Source: Stercorarius parasiticus (Eukaryota; Chordata; Aves; Charadriiformes; Stercorariidae). Taken from it: a DNA stretch of 64,000 nucleotides. The stretch is taken from positions 248,001 through 312,000 of the forward strand of contig VWZL01000264.1 of NCBI GenBank assembly GCA_013396915.1, given 5' to 3'. Numbering within the stretch: the stretch's first letter is position 1; every line of letters starts with the position of its first letter. The notes beneath the pieces were generated by a model that saw nothing but the letters and a program-made list of their open reading frames with translations, was not told the origin of the DNA and did no database searches. A program made the translations under genes and the position numbers. Shown piece by piece: positions 1 through 13,262 of this stretch.

Positions 1-2470
1 ATTCAGCCAAATATTCAAAATTATTCCTTTAAAAGTCATTGATTTTTCTTCATGTTAAACTACCTATTCTCAAGGTCCACTGCGTAACAGTAGTGTTAAG
101 CAAGACACTTGAAACACTAAGAACTATACAATAACAAGATACATTAGAGTACACTTGAATGTTTTTAAAATACATAACTTTGAAAATGTAGCAAACATAG
201 AATTAATTTGGTACTGGTTTAAAGAGGCTCACGATATTGTTGCAAGACAAGCTAAAAAACAAGCCTCAGCAGAATCTGAATCTGACCTCTAATTCAGACT
301 TCACTAACTCTACAGCTGGAATAAATTAATCTTTTGGATCACAAGAATTACTATTAAATCAATGCACTCTAGATTGCACTGTTTGTATAGAACTTACCCA
401 TGTAATTTAACCAATGAGACAACAGTTCAAAGGCAGACTAAATACAGGGCTGGAATTTGAGACAAATGGAATTTATATTTTTGTCACAGAAAAGACATAC
501 TAAGGACAGTGCTTTTAAGACTGACAAAGATGATTCAAAACCACGGAGTTCTCACTGGTTTGAAAGTAATGTCTGCTACGGAGACTAGATGTTTTTAAGC
601 AAGACAGATATCTGTCAGTCCGCATAGGTATAAAGTACAGAGATACCGTGCCTTAGATGAACTAGATGATCTCTCAGTGTCTTTCCACCCCTTAAATCAC
701 AAATGACTGCATAGACGGTTGAGTAACAGTGAAGTTCAGAGCTGTTGCTTAGATAAAAACAGCCTCACCCAGTCTTCCAACACCCAGACAGCCAGCCTCC
801 TGTCTTCTTCTGGAACAAACACACATGACTGGGGAACTGATCTGGTTAAAAATATATCTCTTTCCTTTTTGCCAGTTTAACTTAGACCAAGCTTGTTTCC
901 CTGTGCAGGAGCACCTGCAGGGGCATCAGCTCAAAAAGCAAAGAGGATGCAAAAGGGGCAGTGAAAAAGGGCAAGGATGATGACTGCTTACATCTGCACC
1001 CCACAAGAAGACATGCATGCAGTACAGCCTAAAAAAAAAAAAAAAAANGTAAGATTTTTAAAGAAAGATAATTACTTTTACTAGACCAGCCTATATTGCT
1101 AGAAAAAGCAGAGAAGCTTTCAGACACATTGCTGCTTTAGCAGATTAGGCAAAGCATAAGACAGAACAAAACTGCTCATAATGTAAATGTAACCATGCTA
1201 ACCTTGAACAAAAAGAAGCACTTAGCATTTAGGCAACAGAGAAGTGTGTTAGCCACAGGCCAGATGACCAGCCACGGGTCCCTTTGGAAGAGGGATAAAC
1301 TGCAGTTAATACATAGAGCAGTGTTTTTAATCGAGGCCACAATTTTTAGTATGCAGCAGACATGCCTTAGTCACTCTCAGACATCAAGATAACAGACAAA
1401 GCATCATTTTCTGAGCAAGTATCATACTGGTTACTACATGCTGTTACTAGCCATACAATTATACAACCAATAAACACAAAGACCCTAGCTCTAGTATAGG
1501 AAATTACTGGAGGATACAGCAGCATCTTTACACGCTTTCCCTGTTCTTGTGCTCTTCCAGCAGTATTTGCCATTGGCCATCCCTGGGGGACAACACACAG
1601 GGCTAAGCAGATCGTCATGTGGGACATCAGTTCTTTCCCTGTCTCTTATCAAACGCAAGTTGACGCAGATACAGAGATGGCATCTACGATACAGTAATTT
1701 TGCTTAAAAAAAATATGCCCTTTTTATATTCTAAGACTAACAAGTTTAGGGTTATGCTTTTGTTACAAGGGAACAAATATAAAAAGTTTTAAAAAAAACC
1801 CATAAAACACTGCCTCGTATGAACCTCACCGTCATTTTATAATCAATAACTAGCAATGCCACTGAAAATGGTGCTCTCATATTGCCTGTTTGGTTTCTGT
1901 TCCATGCTTCAGCATGTCTTTTGCCATTTCAAGCATTCATGTGGTCATAAGTTGAGTCAGAGTTAATCTCGTAGAAACAATCCACCCTCCAGCTGATATT
2001 ACTGTGTCCTGTTGAACTAGGGATCCTCCTTGCAGCAGACAGACTTAGAAGACTAGGAAGAAGCAGGCAGGGGTATTGGACAACTTTGCTAGACACACAG
2101 CTAGCTGTGTTTGTGGCATCTGACAACCAGGTGGCACACTGCCCATCAGATGCAGAGGTAGTAACCTCTCAGGGCACCTAAACCAACTACTTGGTGATTC
2201 AGCAAAGAAAACAGTAGTCCACGGGATCCATGCTAGTAACAGCAGTGTATGGAAACACAGGATAGATGCTCTGGGGAGTAAGTTCAGGACATTGGGCGGA
2301 AGACTTACATTCAGGATTTTCATGGCGTTATTTTCTGAAACACTGCCAGTTCCACGTGCAAGGCCTGAGCAGAAGGCTGAGGTAGCAAGTCAATGATACA
2401 GAGGGAAAGGATTTAGGCATGATGGGAACAGGAAGAACTTGTTATTCATGCACATTAGTCATGCCATAGT
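1..2470. other. AT-rich noncoding stretch, no gene seen
   Basis: No ORF here has protein-like composition, paired splice sites or family motifs; the longest (about 100 codons) look like chance. A run of A ends at one undetermined base (N) at 1048, so the length of that homopolymer is uncertain. If the plus-strand A and C excess reflects minus-strand transcription, this would be intron or distal sequence of a gene reading leftward from the CpG island near 21 kb. Confidence 0.6.
1031..1048. repeat. poly-A run ending in an ambiguous base
   Basis: Seventeen A residues are followed by a single N. This is a typical consensus-calling failure at a homopolymer, and the true length may differ. Confidence 0.9.
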
Positions 2471-2479
2471 CAGCCAGGC

Positions 2480-4250
2480 TGGCATGCTAATAAGAGTTTT
2501 GGAACTTACAAACACTGCTACACTACTGCTAGAAATTTCAGAAGTAACACATGGGAAGCCCAAATGCTTGGCCTCACCTGACACCCTTGAAGTAACAAGC
2601 ATCTCCAAGACTTGGTGGAAGGAGGACAAACCAATACAGTATAATGCTGAGAGGCTACCAGCTTGCTCAGAAATTCCAACAGGAATGACAAACAATAGGC
2701 AGGTGGGGGATCGCACTGTATGTGAAGGACATAAAAACATTTAATGGTATCAATTATTACAGGAGAAGAGAAGCCCAATTAAATTCTTATGGTAGAAGTT
2801 GCATAATCAAGTAATAAAGACGTATCATCAACTGCACTACTAGTTCAGGGAGATTATAAAGTTGGAAGTTTAGGAAAGGTAGTGACAGCGGGCAACTGAA
2901 ATCTCCTGAGATAAAAGTGCACCCTGTGCCTCAACAGAATGACATATAAAGAATTTTTTTCCCCTGCAAGTAATGACTGATCCTTGGAAATTAGTGTTAG
3001 GACCTATGTGAAAAGATGCCATTTTTGGTTTGGTTTTGAGTGCTACACGAGACCTAGTTAAAAGATATCAATAGGAAAGCTGCTCTCTAACTGTGCCTTC
3101 AATGTAATTCTATTTCAACATTGTAGTTGAATACAGCAGGACATAAAAATATTTGGCACATGGATAATGAATTTCAAGAAAGGGAAGAGTGTAAAAAAAT
3201 GGAAGTAATTAGTAATCCTCACAACCCATTCCCCGCTCAAAAAAACCCCAAACGAACAAACCAACCAACCCAAACACACACAACCCTAAAAGGAACAATC
3301 CAAACAGCAAAGAGACTGCAACAGCTTGGAGGCTGTTAAGAACAAAACAGCCACACCCCCCGCCAAAAAAAAAAAAATTTTGAAAGAAAACAAGCCTAAA
3401 GCAGACAAAATTCTGTATTAAAAGACCAGGTAAAACATTCACCACGGTTAGAAGAGAAAACAAAAGTAGTCAAAAGAATACCTCAACCCCAACAACAAAA
3501 GCCTACACCCTGCATGACTGAATAGGGAAGTTAAGGAGGGCATCAGAGAGAGGTCAGCTTTTAAAAACAGAAAGCTTGCCTAATGAGAATAGAAGAGATT
3601 ATAAAACACATGGTAGGTCCAAAGTAAACAGTAAATAACGAACTTAAAAAGTTTGGGTAGCACCTTGCAAAGTTACTTAACTACATCAAAAGCAGGAAAC
3701 CAACTAGAAAAACCAGTGGGATCTCTTGCAGACCAAGGTGAAAAAGGGATATGGGGATGACGGCACCAATGCAGAGCAGCCCACTGAACACACTGTTCCC
3801 AGTCTTTACTGGTGAAGAAACTGGGGAGATTTTCACACCTATCTTTATGGTATATAGGTCAGAGGGACTAGGTCAATTTGAATTAAGTACAGAGGAGGCA
3901 TTAGGCTGAACAGACAAGTTAGACATAGTTAACCTAGGCTAGGAACTTACAGGGCAGCTCCAAACCTGAAACTGAAAAACTGCTGGGCAACAGGTTGCCA
4001 CTGTAACTCCAGTGCACACAAAAGACCCTAAAGGGACTGGCACTACAGAAAAGCAAATGTGATTTCCATCCCTGCAAAGTAATAGTGGATCAGATCACTG
4101 TGCACAGAGACAACCGCAGTCTGTTGGAAAGAGCATGCACAGCTTCTGTAAATGGAAATCCTATCAAGACCACTACTCTTCCCCCCAGCTGGTGCCAGCT
4201 TACATATCCCTCTGAATTTGGGGACTGAGCTGTTGGATCCACTGAATACC
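2480..4250 (+). mobile_element. decayed CR1/L3-like LINE fragment (ORF2 region)
   Basis: This is a degenerate, 5'- and probably 3'-truncated non-LTR retrotransposon in plus orientation. Around 2585-2735 the translation keeps an endonuclease-like stretch (ISKTWW followed by a tryptic-looking region), which resembles the conserved TETWW-type motif of CR1/L3 ORF2. At about 3520-3740 the DNA resembles the linker before the reverse transcriptase: a region about reading through a REVKEGI-like segment, then a stretch encoding something like YIKSRKP near 3680. About 4140-4175 resembles the CR1 segment encoding FVKGKSCLTN. The reading frame is broken many times, so no protein can be made. An A/C-rich low-complexity insert lies at about 3230-3380. 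The assignment rests on memory of CR1 consensus sequences. Edges are approximate, and whether it is CR1 or the older L3 branch is open. Confidence 0.68.
3231..3380. repeat. A/C-rich low-complexity tract
   Basis: The plus strand is almost only A and C with motifs such as CCAACCAACC and CAAACACACA, ending in poly-A at about 3365-3377. The complementary strand is G/T-rich, the form often seen on the sense strand of bird introns. It sits inside the LINE relic and may be an expansion within it. Confidence 0.75.
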
Positions 4251-7200
4251 TGGGTTAAAAACCAGATAGTCTTATGGAAAGGATCAATCAGGATTATTTT
4301 GGAAAAAACTTGTAGAGTGTAATTTCATCCACCCAAAAAGGGCACAAGACTTTCTGCGAGGGTTTGCATGTTCCTCTGCTACACATTGCAGGCTCCTGGC
4401 AAACTTCACCAGCTTAAAACCACAATGCGCAGGTTTGCTGTACATTGCAGTGTTTGCAACTACGTGCTTAAAAGCACCCTGATGCACCCAGATGAACTCA
4501 GCAGGGGGAAAAAAAAGAATCCCATAACCTTGTTTAGCCTTATATTCCAGCCTGTAACCTTTGTTCTTATGACTGGGGAATTGGATGTAGGGCAAACGAT
4601 TGGCTATACACAAAAGGAAGATTGTCATATGATTGCTGCTTCTTCCATAGCTTTTGGATGTACTCACAGGCACGAATTTACCTGCTGATGGTGCCAAAAG
4701 CTGGAAAAAGTCACTGAGGTGAGTCCACACACACACAAAAAAAAATCAGGTTGGAACTCACGTATTTCTCTCCACTGATGTCTTTAGCACTGCTGGAGAC
4801 AATAGCAGGCTAATGGTCTCAACCAGGAGAGCAGTTACATTCTCAGTGCAGACAACAAATCCATGTTAAAGCAACTTAAGCTGCAGTTCTCGGCAGCCTA
4901 AAAATAATAACGCCTGATTGCAAGGGTCCCACCTCTTCCCAGACTGCACAGGAAGACCAATCCCTTAAGCCAGCTCTGGCATTTGGCGTGCTAAAAGACT
5001 CAGAAAAAAAAAATAAAAAATCTTACAACTCAGCAAAAAAATAACCTAACAAAAAGCAGTAGAGTATCTGCTGCTGACTTATCAAGCAGCAACAGCACAG
5101 CAAGCATACACTGATCAATGCAAGTAGTACAAGTGAGCGTGTGGGGCACATATATGAGGATGTTTTGTTTGCCATGGGCATGCAGTCTCATCCAGAAGTT
5201 ACATTTAACCCACATTAGTTCCCCAAACCAGCAGACTACAGTCACACCATTAATTATGCCTGCAATAGATTTGGTATGCGAGTGAAGTCAGATTGTGAAA
5301 CTACAGTCCAGTTCTACAATGTCATTCAAGTGGCTTGCAGGATACAAACACACCGCATAAAATAGCTATTCAACACTAACAATACTAAAGGAAAACAAAA
5401 TTCTCGAAGACCTAGAATTCACCTCAAGCAAAGAGACTACAATGTTTCCACAACAAAGCTTAAACATTTTTTTCTAAAATTAAATATTCCCTCAAACACC
5501 ACATGAAATACAAACAGTCTCTCATAACTATGTACAGAACACCTTCAGTAATATCCCTTCAAATGTCAAAACTGAATTTCAAAAACCATCTCATCATGCT
5601 GGAAATACTGGAAAATAACCAGGGTGCATTTTAATTTTGATGCATTAAAACCTGTGTGTTTACATTTTGTTTTCCTGCACTAGATAACTTTTTGCTTTCA
5701 TAAAATGGTTAAGTACATTTTCAAATTAACTTTGAAAATTACACAACGTTTCTGAAGCTCAGTCAAAATTACAACTATACTGTTCACCAGTAAAATATAT
5801 ACAGCCTTTCAAAAGTAAGTACTGGAGTCCTCTGAAAATACTGTATGCTACAACTCTGTCACAAAAATATATAGTATAAAATTGCTAGTTTTGTTAAAGA
5901 CCCCAATAACTCACTACCATGAGCAGATCCCACAACACCATAATTCAATCATTATTCTGTGAATTAACTGAAATAAAACAGCTGTGGACCAAATCACTGA
6001 CCTAAAGGGCAATATTATTTTGTTGTTATTAAATCTGTACATTTGTTAGTCAATGAAGTTTCTAAAGGCCAAACCACTGAAGATCTATCTTTATTCCAGA
6101 AGACTAAAGATTCAACCATCCTACTGCTTATGTATTTTTAAAATCAACACATTTATAATCGTAGATGGCTTTTAAAGGACTATGAAAAAAGGCTATAAAT
6201 TCCTTGAAAACAACAGAGGGGTCTAAGTTGTTCCCTTTTGGATTTCTCAGCGCATTGCTTCAAGGTGCCAGGCCTCCTATTTTCACCCTTTTCTACAGCA
6301 GAACAACTCAACTATAGTCTCAGACACTGACTAGACTCCAGGCTGTAATTCTTATTCACCAGACCTGAGTGCTGGAGGCTGGCACCTATTTTTCTTTCAG
6401 TAACCTGTGACAGGTGGGTCTACACCATAATTGGCAAGTTCTACTGAAAACTAAAGCATGGATTTACATACATGACTTTGTTCAGGTACAGCCACTGGTA
6501 GGTACAGCATCCGCTCCAACAATAGCACTCAGCTCTGTGCCAGACTGTACCTGCGAACAGGAGGCGGCACATTCCATCTCAGCAGTTTACCTCATGGTGC
6601 GAGGTCAAACTCTTCCTTTGACCATCGTTTTATCTCCTTAGAGGTAGCCACTCACTCAACTGCATCCAAGCCCAAAACACAGGTAGCAGTGGCCATCCTT
6701 CAGTTGATGGAGGAAACCTCAACTGGGATGAGGGGAAAGAGAAGAACAACCATTTAAAAACACTGATAAACAATAAACATATTATCAGCTGTGGAAGCAA
6801 TAATCACCTGCTATCTCACTTTGCTGGTTTGGTTTTATTTAAAAAAAAAAAAAACAAACAACCAAACAGAAATCTCACCAAAACTCAGCTTTGCTTAAAG
6901 AGTTGTTCACATACCACAATTTCAAAACCTATCAATTTGAAGCCTTCTGACATCTCAAAGTAAATGTGGAAGCCCTGACTTCCCCAGATACCTCAGGTTG
7001 AGCCTGTCATTTCAGCTCCCCTTTTCCCTTTCATAGAATCTGTGCTGCTAAACTGCTCCATTTCTTTGCTGTCATGAATTGCTGCGCAAACCAAAAATCC
7101 ATTTTGTTATTTGGCTGAAGTCAAGTAACAAAGCCTCCAGTACCACTAGTTCACTGGTGGTCACTAGTTCAAAAAATTTACTGCTTAACAAATACTTTGT

Positions 7201-8470
7201 TTGCCATTTGAATTGTCATTTCCTTGGGTTTTATTTTGGCAATCCTTCTTACTAACAGCAAAGATACTGTGTTCAGAAAAGCAATATCCCCATTCCCTGT
7301 TCAACATGAACCATTACTGAGTTATGGTTCAGTTCCAATTCAGTGAAAAATTACTTATACACATAACATTCTCCAAATTCATTACCTCCACAGAGCTCTG
7401 TTATTGACCAACGTTTACCTCTATTTATTTCCACCTCAAGAAAGACATAAATCTTGTTCAAGCCAGAAGCCGTGTGGAAAGAACAGTTTATTAGAAACCA
7501 AACCCCACTTGCTAAATTAGTAATCCTGCTAGACCTAAACACGCAACAGAGAGCCAACTTGGGCATCGCTGAACTCACACTGAAACAAATAATCTGCTCA
7601 AAAATGTTGTTCCACTTTCTATCAGAAGTTGCCTACAGAGAGTTCATCTAACAGTCCTTGGAGATAAGATATTAAACTTAATCTATAATCATTATTCTCC
7701 AGTAATAATATTTTCTTTAAAAGAAAAAAAAAAGAAAAGCATCAGTGTCACCGTTTAAGAGACCTATCACCATATTCAGACACAGAAGCTATTAGTGACA
7801 GCTTTGAACTTCCATGTCACAAGTAACCGTGGATCATTACTAACTACTATGGCTGTACAAGAGGACACGAACAATTCAGCAATGCCTGCAGATGTCAATT
7901 TAAAAAAAAAAAAAGAAAAGAGGAATTTTTAAGCCAGAAATAAACTGACATTAATATGATATAGAGAAGATATATTTTGCCACAATAGCCTGATAATTGG
8001 AGACTTTCGATGGCAAAACTAATGTTTTCAATCTTTGAGAACTTCATCGCCAAAAGCTTTCTCAATCTAGAACACATCACCAAAGCAGAAGCAACTCAAG
8101 GACCAGGATTATTGCCATCCATCAGTCCCCTTCCAAAGGGGGACCATGAGAAGGAAAAAAACCCCACTGATGCCTAAAGCCCAAAACCACTCCAATGAAC
8201 TCAGAAAGAATAAGGGACCTTTTAAACTATCAAATGTATTAAGCTTACTACCAAAAGCAATGCATCATATATTTCTGGTCATGAAGTGATAAAGATCTGT
8301 CTAAACTATTTGGATTGCTTGCCCCCACTAATCCTATTAAAAGTTACTATAAACCCATACTACTCCACTAAGCAGAAACCTTACACTCTAAATCTAGAAC
8401 TTATTCACAGTCATTTTATATCCTTTGGTTCTTCTGGCAGTTCATTTGTGTCCCTTTGCCTTTCTCTTCC

Positions 8471-8547
8471 TATATATACCTACATATGCACACACAAACT
8501 TATATGTGTATATACATACTGGTATATGTATATATACATATACACAC
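8471..8547. repeat. imperfect TA/TG/CA dinucleotide tract
   Basis: A 77-base tract of alternating purine and pyrimidine, mixing TATATA, CACACA and TGTATA blocks. It is an interrupted microsatellite that can fold on itself in several registers. Confidence 0.85.
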
Positions 8548-11500
8548 TGCCCCCCAATCAAATTTTGTACCTCTCAGCTATTGTTCTGATCCTCTAAAGC
8601 AGCCCAGCTCTTCTCTTCTTCCTCTGCAAGCTGATCGCACACTTCTTCCAGGCACTCTGGCTGCCCTGCTCTGCAAACGGAAATGTCTTTCTCCCGACAG
8701 GAGCAGAACCATAGTTTTACAACTAATATCTTTGCCACTCTCTTGTACAATTGTATTTAATACTTTCCTATTTTTACTCATAATTTCTCTTTAAAATAGC
8801 CACTTGCCCTTTATGTATCTGTTGCATAACCAAGGCTAAGAGACAACTGGCAGTAAACTGGTAATACCTGGAAATCAGTAAGGAGAGAAACAAGCTCCTA
8901 ACTTACAGTCAGTTTTTAATTACTCCTGAAGTACATGAAGCTGCTCTATAAAATATTGATTATCATCCCATTTCTAACAGTATAGCCCCTGAAGTATTTT
9001 AATCATTCCTGTATAGCATTCTGATCTTCCTCCCAACTTTGCCTCATTAAAATTTCATTATAATCTAGCCATTGCTGGGAGGGCGGGGTGTCATCGAGGA
9101 TTACTGATAAAAGACATCACTTCTGGCTCAAGACATCCCAAACTGCAAGTTGCTGAAGACTAGAAAAATATTTGAGGAAGTATCATTATACGGTCACTGC
9201 TTGTACCTTCCTTGCTACCCTGCCTTCTCTTTCTGCTCATCTCGAATTTTCAACGTTCAGTAGTACATCAAGGAATCTTGTTTCACCACAGAACCAGTTC
9301 GGCAGCTCTTGACAGGGCAGTAAATGGGTTAACTATACCCTCCTCTCAGTTCTAAAATGTCCATAAAAGAATGGACATGTTACTAGGGCAAACAGGATGT
9401 CTAGAGCAGAAACAATTATGCAATATGATTTTTGGAAGGTCTTGCCTTCAACTTGTGCTAGCAAACTTGAAACTGTCTAAAGTATTCTTAGAGAAAGGAT
9501 TCACTGACCAGTAGCCTAAAAAGATGAAGGAGGATACTGTGACTAGGAGTACCCAAATGGAGAAAACTATCCTGAAGAAAAAACAAATTCATTGAAAATT
9601 AGTGACTTAACTGAGAAGCAACAATAGCCTTCGAAGGACTTAAGCTAACATGAATATAACCATGATTCATTTCAGATATAGTGGATAACAGTTAAAAAAA
9701 AAGAATAATTAAAAAAAAAGAGAGAAGCTTATGCCTCCAGTTGCCAATTTAGGCAAAAATATCCTGAACCAAGTCTGGAGAGCCTCCTGGCATGGCTTTC
9801 AGAGTAATCCAGTCAAAGAAAAGAACAATCACAACTATGGCAAATTTCTATAGTCCCTCCCACTATGAACTTAACAAAGAAAAGTAGGCTGAGGTACCTT
9901 ATTTTTTTTTCAGCAAGAACACAAGGTAGAGAGATAGAGGGTCTTATCAAGGTTTGTCCACCATAGTGACACAGTCAGGAATAAAACACAAGTCTTCCAA
10001 ACCTCACTGCAGCGATTTATCCATCCTTCAAGTCACTCTTCCTTCTAATAACTTGCATACAGAGAAGTTGGACAGGACTTGCAGAACTCAAGAAGCACTC
10101 AGAGGTCCAATGGCCAATGTTTTTATGTAAAATTACCAGTTTCTTTCTAGACTAATCCAATCACTTAAAAACAAATAGAGGCCTTATCTGTGGAACTATC
10201 TGAAGATTACTAATCTCTCTGCAATGGCCTCTTCCTAGAAGTTTCTGGCACCTCCAAAAACCTAAACTTTAATACCAAAATGTCAGAGACCACTCTTGGA
10301 CTGCTCTAGTTTTCTCCTCCAGAGCAATTTCCATTAAACATTCTACATAAAATGACAACCAAGAAAGCATATTATGCTTATGTTGCCTAACTTTTGGATG
10401 TACGTCTGTGATCCATACATTTAGATGACTGCTGCTTAGAGGAAGAGTAATTATCTCACATACCCCATTTGTAGCATATAGACTTTTAAGATGAAATAAT
10501 GTGTAAGCATGTCTCAATGGCTTAGCACCTTTCTTTGGGGGGGAAGTAGGGTTTTTTTTTTTAACCAAGACAAAATTTCAGTAAAAACTTCAGAAATAAC
10601 CAGACCTATAGCATACATAATTCAATTTATGGATTTTGACAGTCTCAAACAGGCTGCAAAAACTTATAGAACCAATGGTACTAGGAACCATTCAGGAATA
10701 GCCCACTGACTTAGCAGGGACAAAAGTTTCTTATTTCCAACCACTTAGCATAAAACGCATTCTAGCAGCAGAGTGCTCATCACCTTCTTCTATCTCCATC
10801 TATCCTGTCTAGTGTAACTACTTTCAGCTTATGACAAATAAGACTCATCTGTTGCTGAGCATCTCGAACACGTTTAAAGAGGAAGAAAACACACTTAAGT
10901 TAGCAGACCAGTATAGGATAGTAGGCAGTCTTTGAGTAGGTTATTCCAAGCCGCTTACATTATGTATGTAAAAAAAACTTAACACCCTGAAATGCTCCAA
11001 AATTAAAAAAGGGAAAAAAACCCAAAACCAAACCAGCATCTGGCAACAAATAACCTGAAGCACAGGCTTCATATTTTCCCAAAAAGAGGCACTACTGGGA
11101 GCTACTTTTTGCAGTGGCTCTTAAAATACACTCCAAGCACAGCAGACCGCAGTAATTCATCCTTGAGGTGAAAAGAGACCTCAATGGTAAGAATACATGG
11201 GAGTATTTGTCTCACTTGAATCTTTTTTCTGTGAAATAAGATAAAGGTAATTTGTATTCTATTTATCCTTCTTTATAACCCCTTATATTTAATGCTTGGT
11301 TTTACCCAGCATTCCTTCCAAATGAACAGCATCAATCTTTATCTTCTTTTAACTCTTATTCCCAGTATGTTACAGACATTCAGGTATTATGGTGGCAAGT
11401 ATCACACATGAGATTTTTGCCACCTGCCTCTTCTCTGTTTACTTTTCAGTTCCAGCTGAACTGAACCAGAGTCAGAATTATGCTGCTATTTCTTAAGGAA

Positions 11501-13221
11501 GAGTGAGTCTAATCACTGGAATTTCACATTCTATCAGCATGTTAATAGGGATTAGTTTTAATATGACATTTTAATTTGGTTCTTCAGAGTTTGGATAACT
11601 GCTTGTACAACGCTGCACTGAAAGACCTTGCCTTCTACCGCCTGGTTTGCAGTTTTTCATCTGGGCCAGTGCCTTGCAGAAGTTTTGTTCCCCTCAGCAT
11701 AAACGATACATCATTTGCAGTTACCTCCCTTCAGGCACTGCAGCACTCTTTGAAGAGGACTTCTCTCCTCACTATGACTACGCCTTTTCTGTGGGTTTTT
11801 CAACCACCTCCTCAGCATCCAATACTCTCTCTGCAGAAAGACTACTTAGAGAAGGCTGGTGCAACACTTTTCTGACTGGCATCCATTGCCTGCTTAATGT
11901 GGCAGTCAAATTGAAGTACTGAGGACTAAAAAAAAAATTTTTTTCTTCCTTATAAAGCTTACAAGGGACCTCTACCTAGCATATCATCTTCCCCAAAAGT
12001 CAGTCTCTTAGCACATTTATTTATACAGAAAAGAACTGCCTTGCAACTTGTCATTCACTGGCAGCTGAACTTATCCTTGTCCTCACTTACTGGGTACGGA
12101 AAATGGCATGGCACGCAATCCTTACACTCTCAGTCACCTGGAAAAGGGGCTGTAAGCCATCAGATTTACTTAGTTGGCCCAAATTGTTGCCCATCAGTGG
12201 AGGATCACACACTTTTTTCCACTTTTCCTAATGCACCTACAACTTAACAAACTCTAGACCTTCATCCACATAATTCTCATCTCTGTGCAAAATGCCACAT
12301 GGAAAACAAGGAAAGTGACTTAACTCCCTATAAAGGATGAAGTAGAAGTAATTCTGGTGCTGATTAGAAGAGGATTATGACAAGGATCCTTTCCTCCTTT
12401 CTCTTCTGTTTCCAACATGGACTCCGAGCACCACCCAGTAAAGGAGGCAGCGTCACAGATGCTGGAAACCGTCATGTGCCAGCAAAGCCTGGAGAGAAGA
12501 CATCTTTGCTGGCAGAGGGGCAAAGGATAAATTACAGGAGTATGTCTATGGCTCATATATTATAAATGCCACAGCCCTACGCAGGGCCTTGCCAAAAATG
12601 CCACAGAGTTCAAGCTAATGGAAAGAAGGGCATAAAATGAGATTTTCTATGCCATTAAGGATTGTGAGAACTCACTCCCTGTAATACAGAAAGGCACGAG
12701 TGCTCTGGGAAGACATACACATCTCTATATGGCTGCTGTCCCAGTGACCTTGCCACAACTCAGCGGAGCTGTTCTGCATTCCATAAGATGTCACTCTCAT
12801 GAAATTAGCACTTTAATAACCTTAGCTACAAGTACTCAGTGTGGCAAAGCAATATACGTAGTCACAAGCAGCACTGCCTTCCAGGAAGCTATCAAAGCCC
12901 AGTCAGATCACAAACATTTAAGGCATATCCTATAAGGCAGAGAAACACACGTGCAGTTTGTTGGGGGTGACAGCAGGAGCAAAGAGATGGGACAAATGCA
13001 ACAAATATCTCACTGAATAAGTGTTTACGCCCAATGGAGCAGGGGGGGCATCCCACTTAACAAATTAAGCCCTTTACACTGATCCGTTTTGCCAAGATCC
13101 CCATTATGAAAATGAAGGCCATATGAGTAGCCCAGGGAAGATACCGACTGCTGTTTACAGTGCTGGGCTGGAAGACACCACAGCTTTTGGTCAGTCAGCA
13201 TACATCACAGCACTAACAAAC

Positions 13222-13262
13222 AGTAAGGAAATCTATCAATCAGTAAAGAAATGTATCAATCC
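13222..13262. repeat. short tandem duplication (about 19 bp, two copies)
   Basis: Two adjacent copies of a unit resembling AGTAAGGAAATCTATCAATC differ at two positions (the second reads AGTAAAGAAATGTATCAATC). This looks like a local replication-slippage duplication. Confidence 0.75.

Noticed and set aside
2299..2335. Minus-strand mini-exon with GTAAGT at 2306
   Set aside because: It would be about 26 nt with a poor polypyrimidine tract, so the donor is probably chance.
4284..4736. 150-codon minus-strand ORF
   Set aside because: No recognisable motif and the complementary frame is also open for over 100 codons. It overlaps the LINE relic margin.
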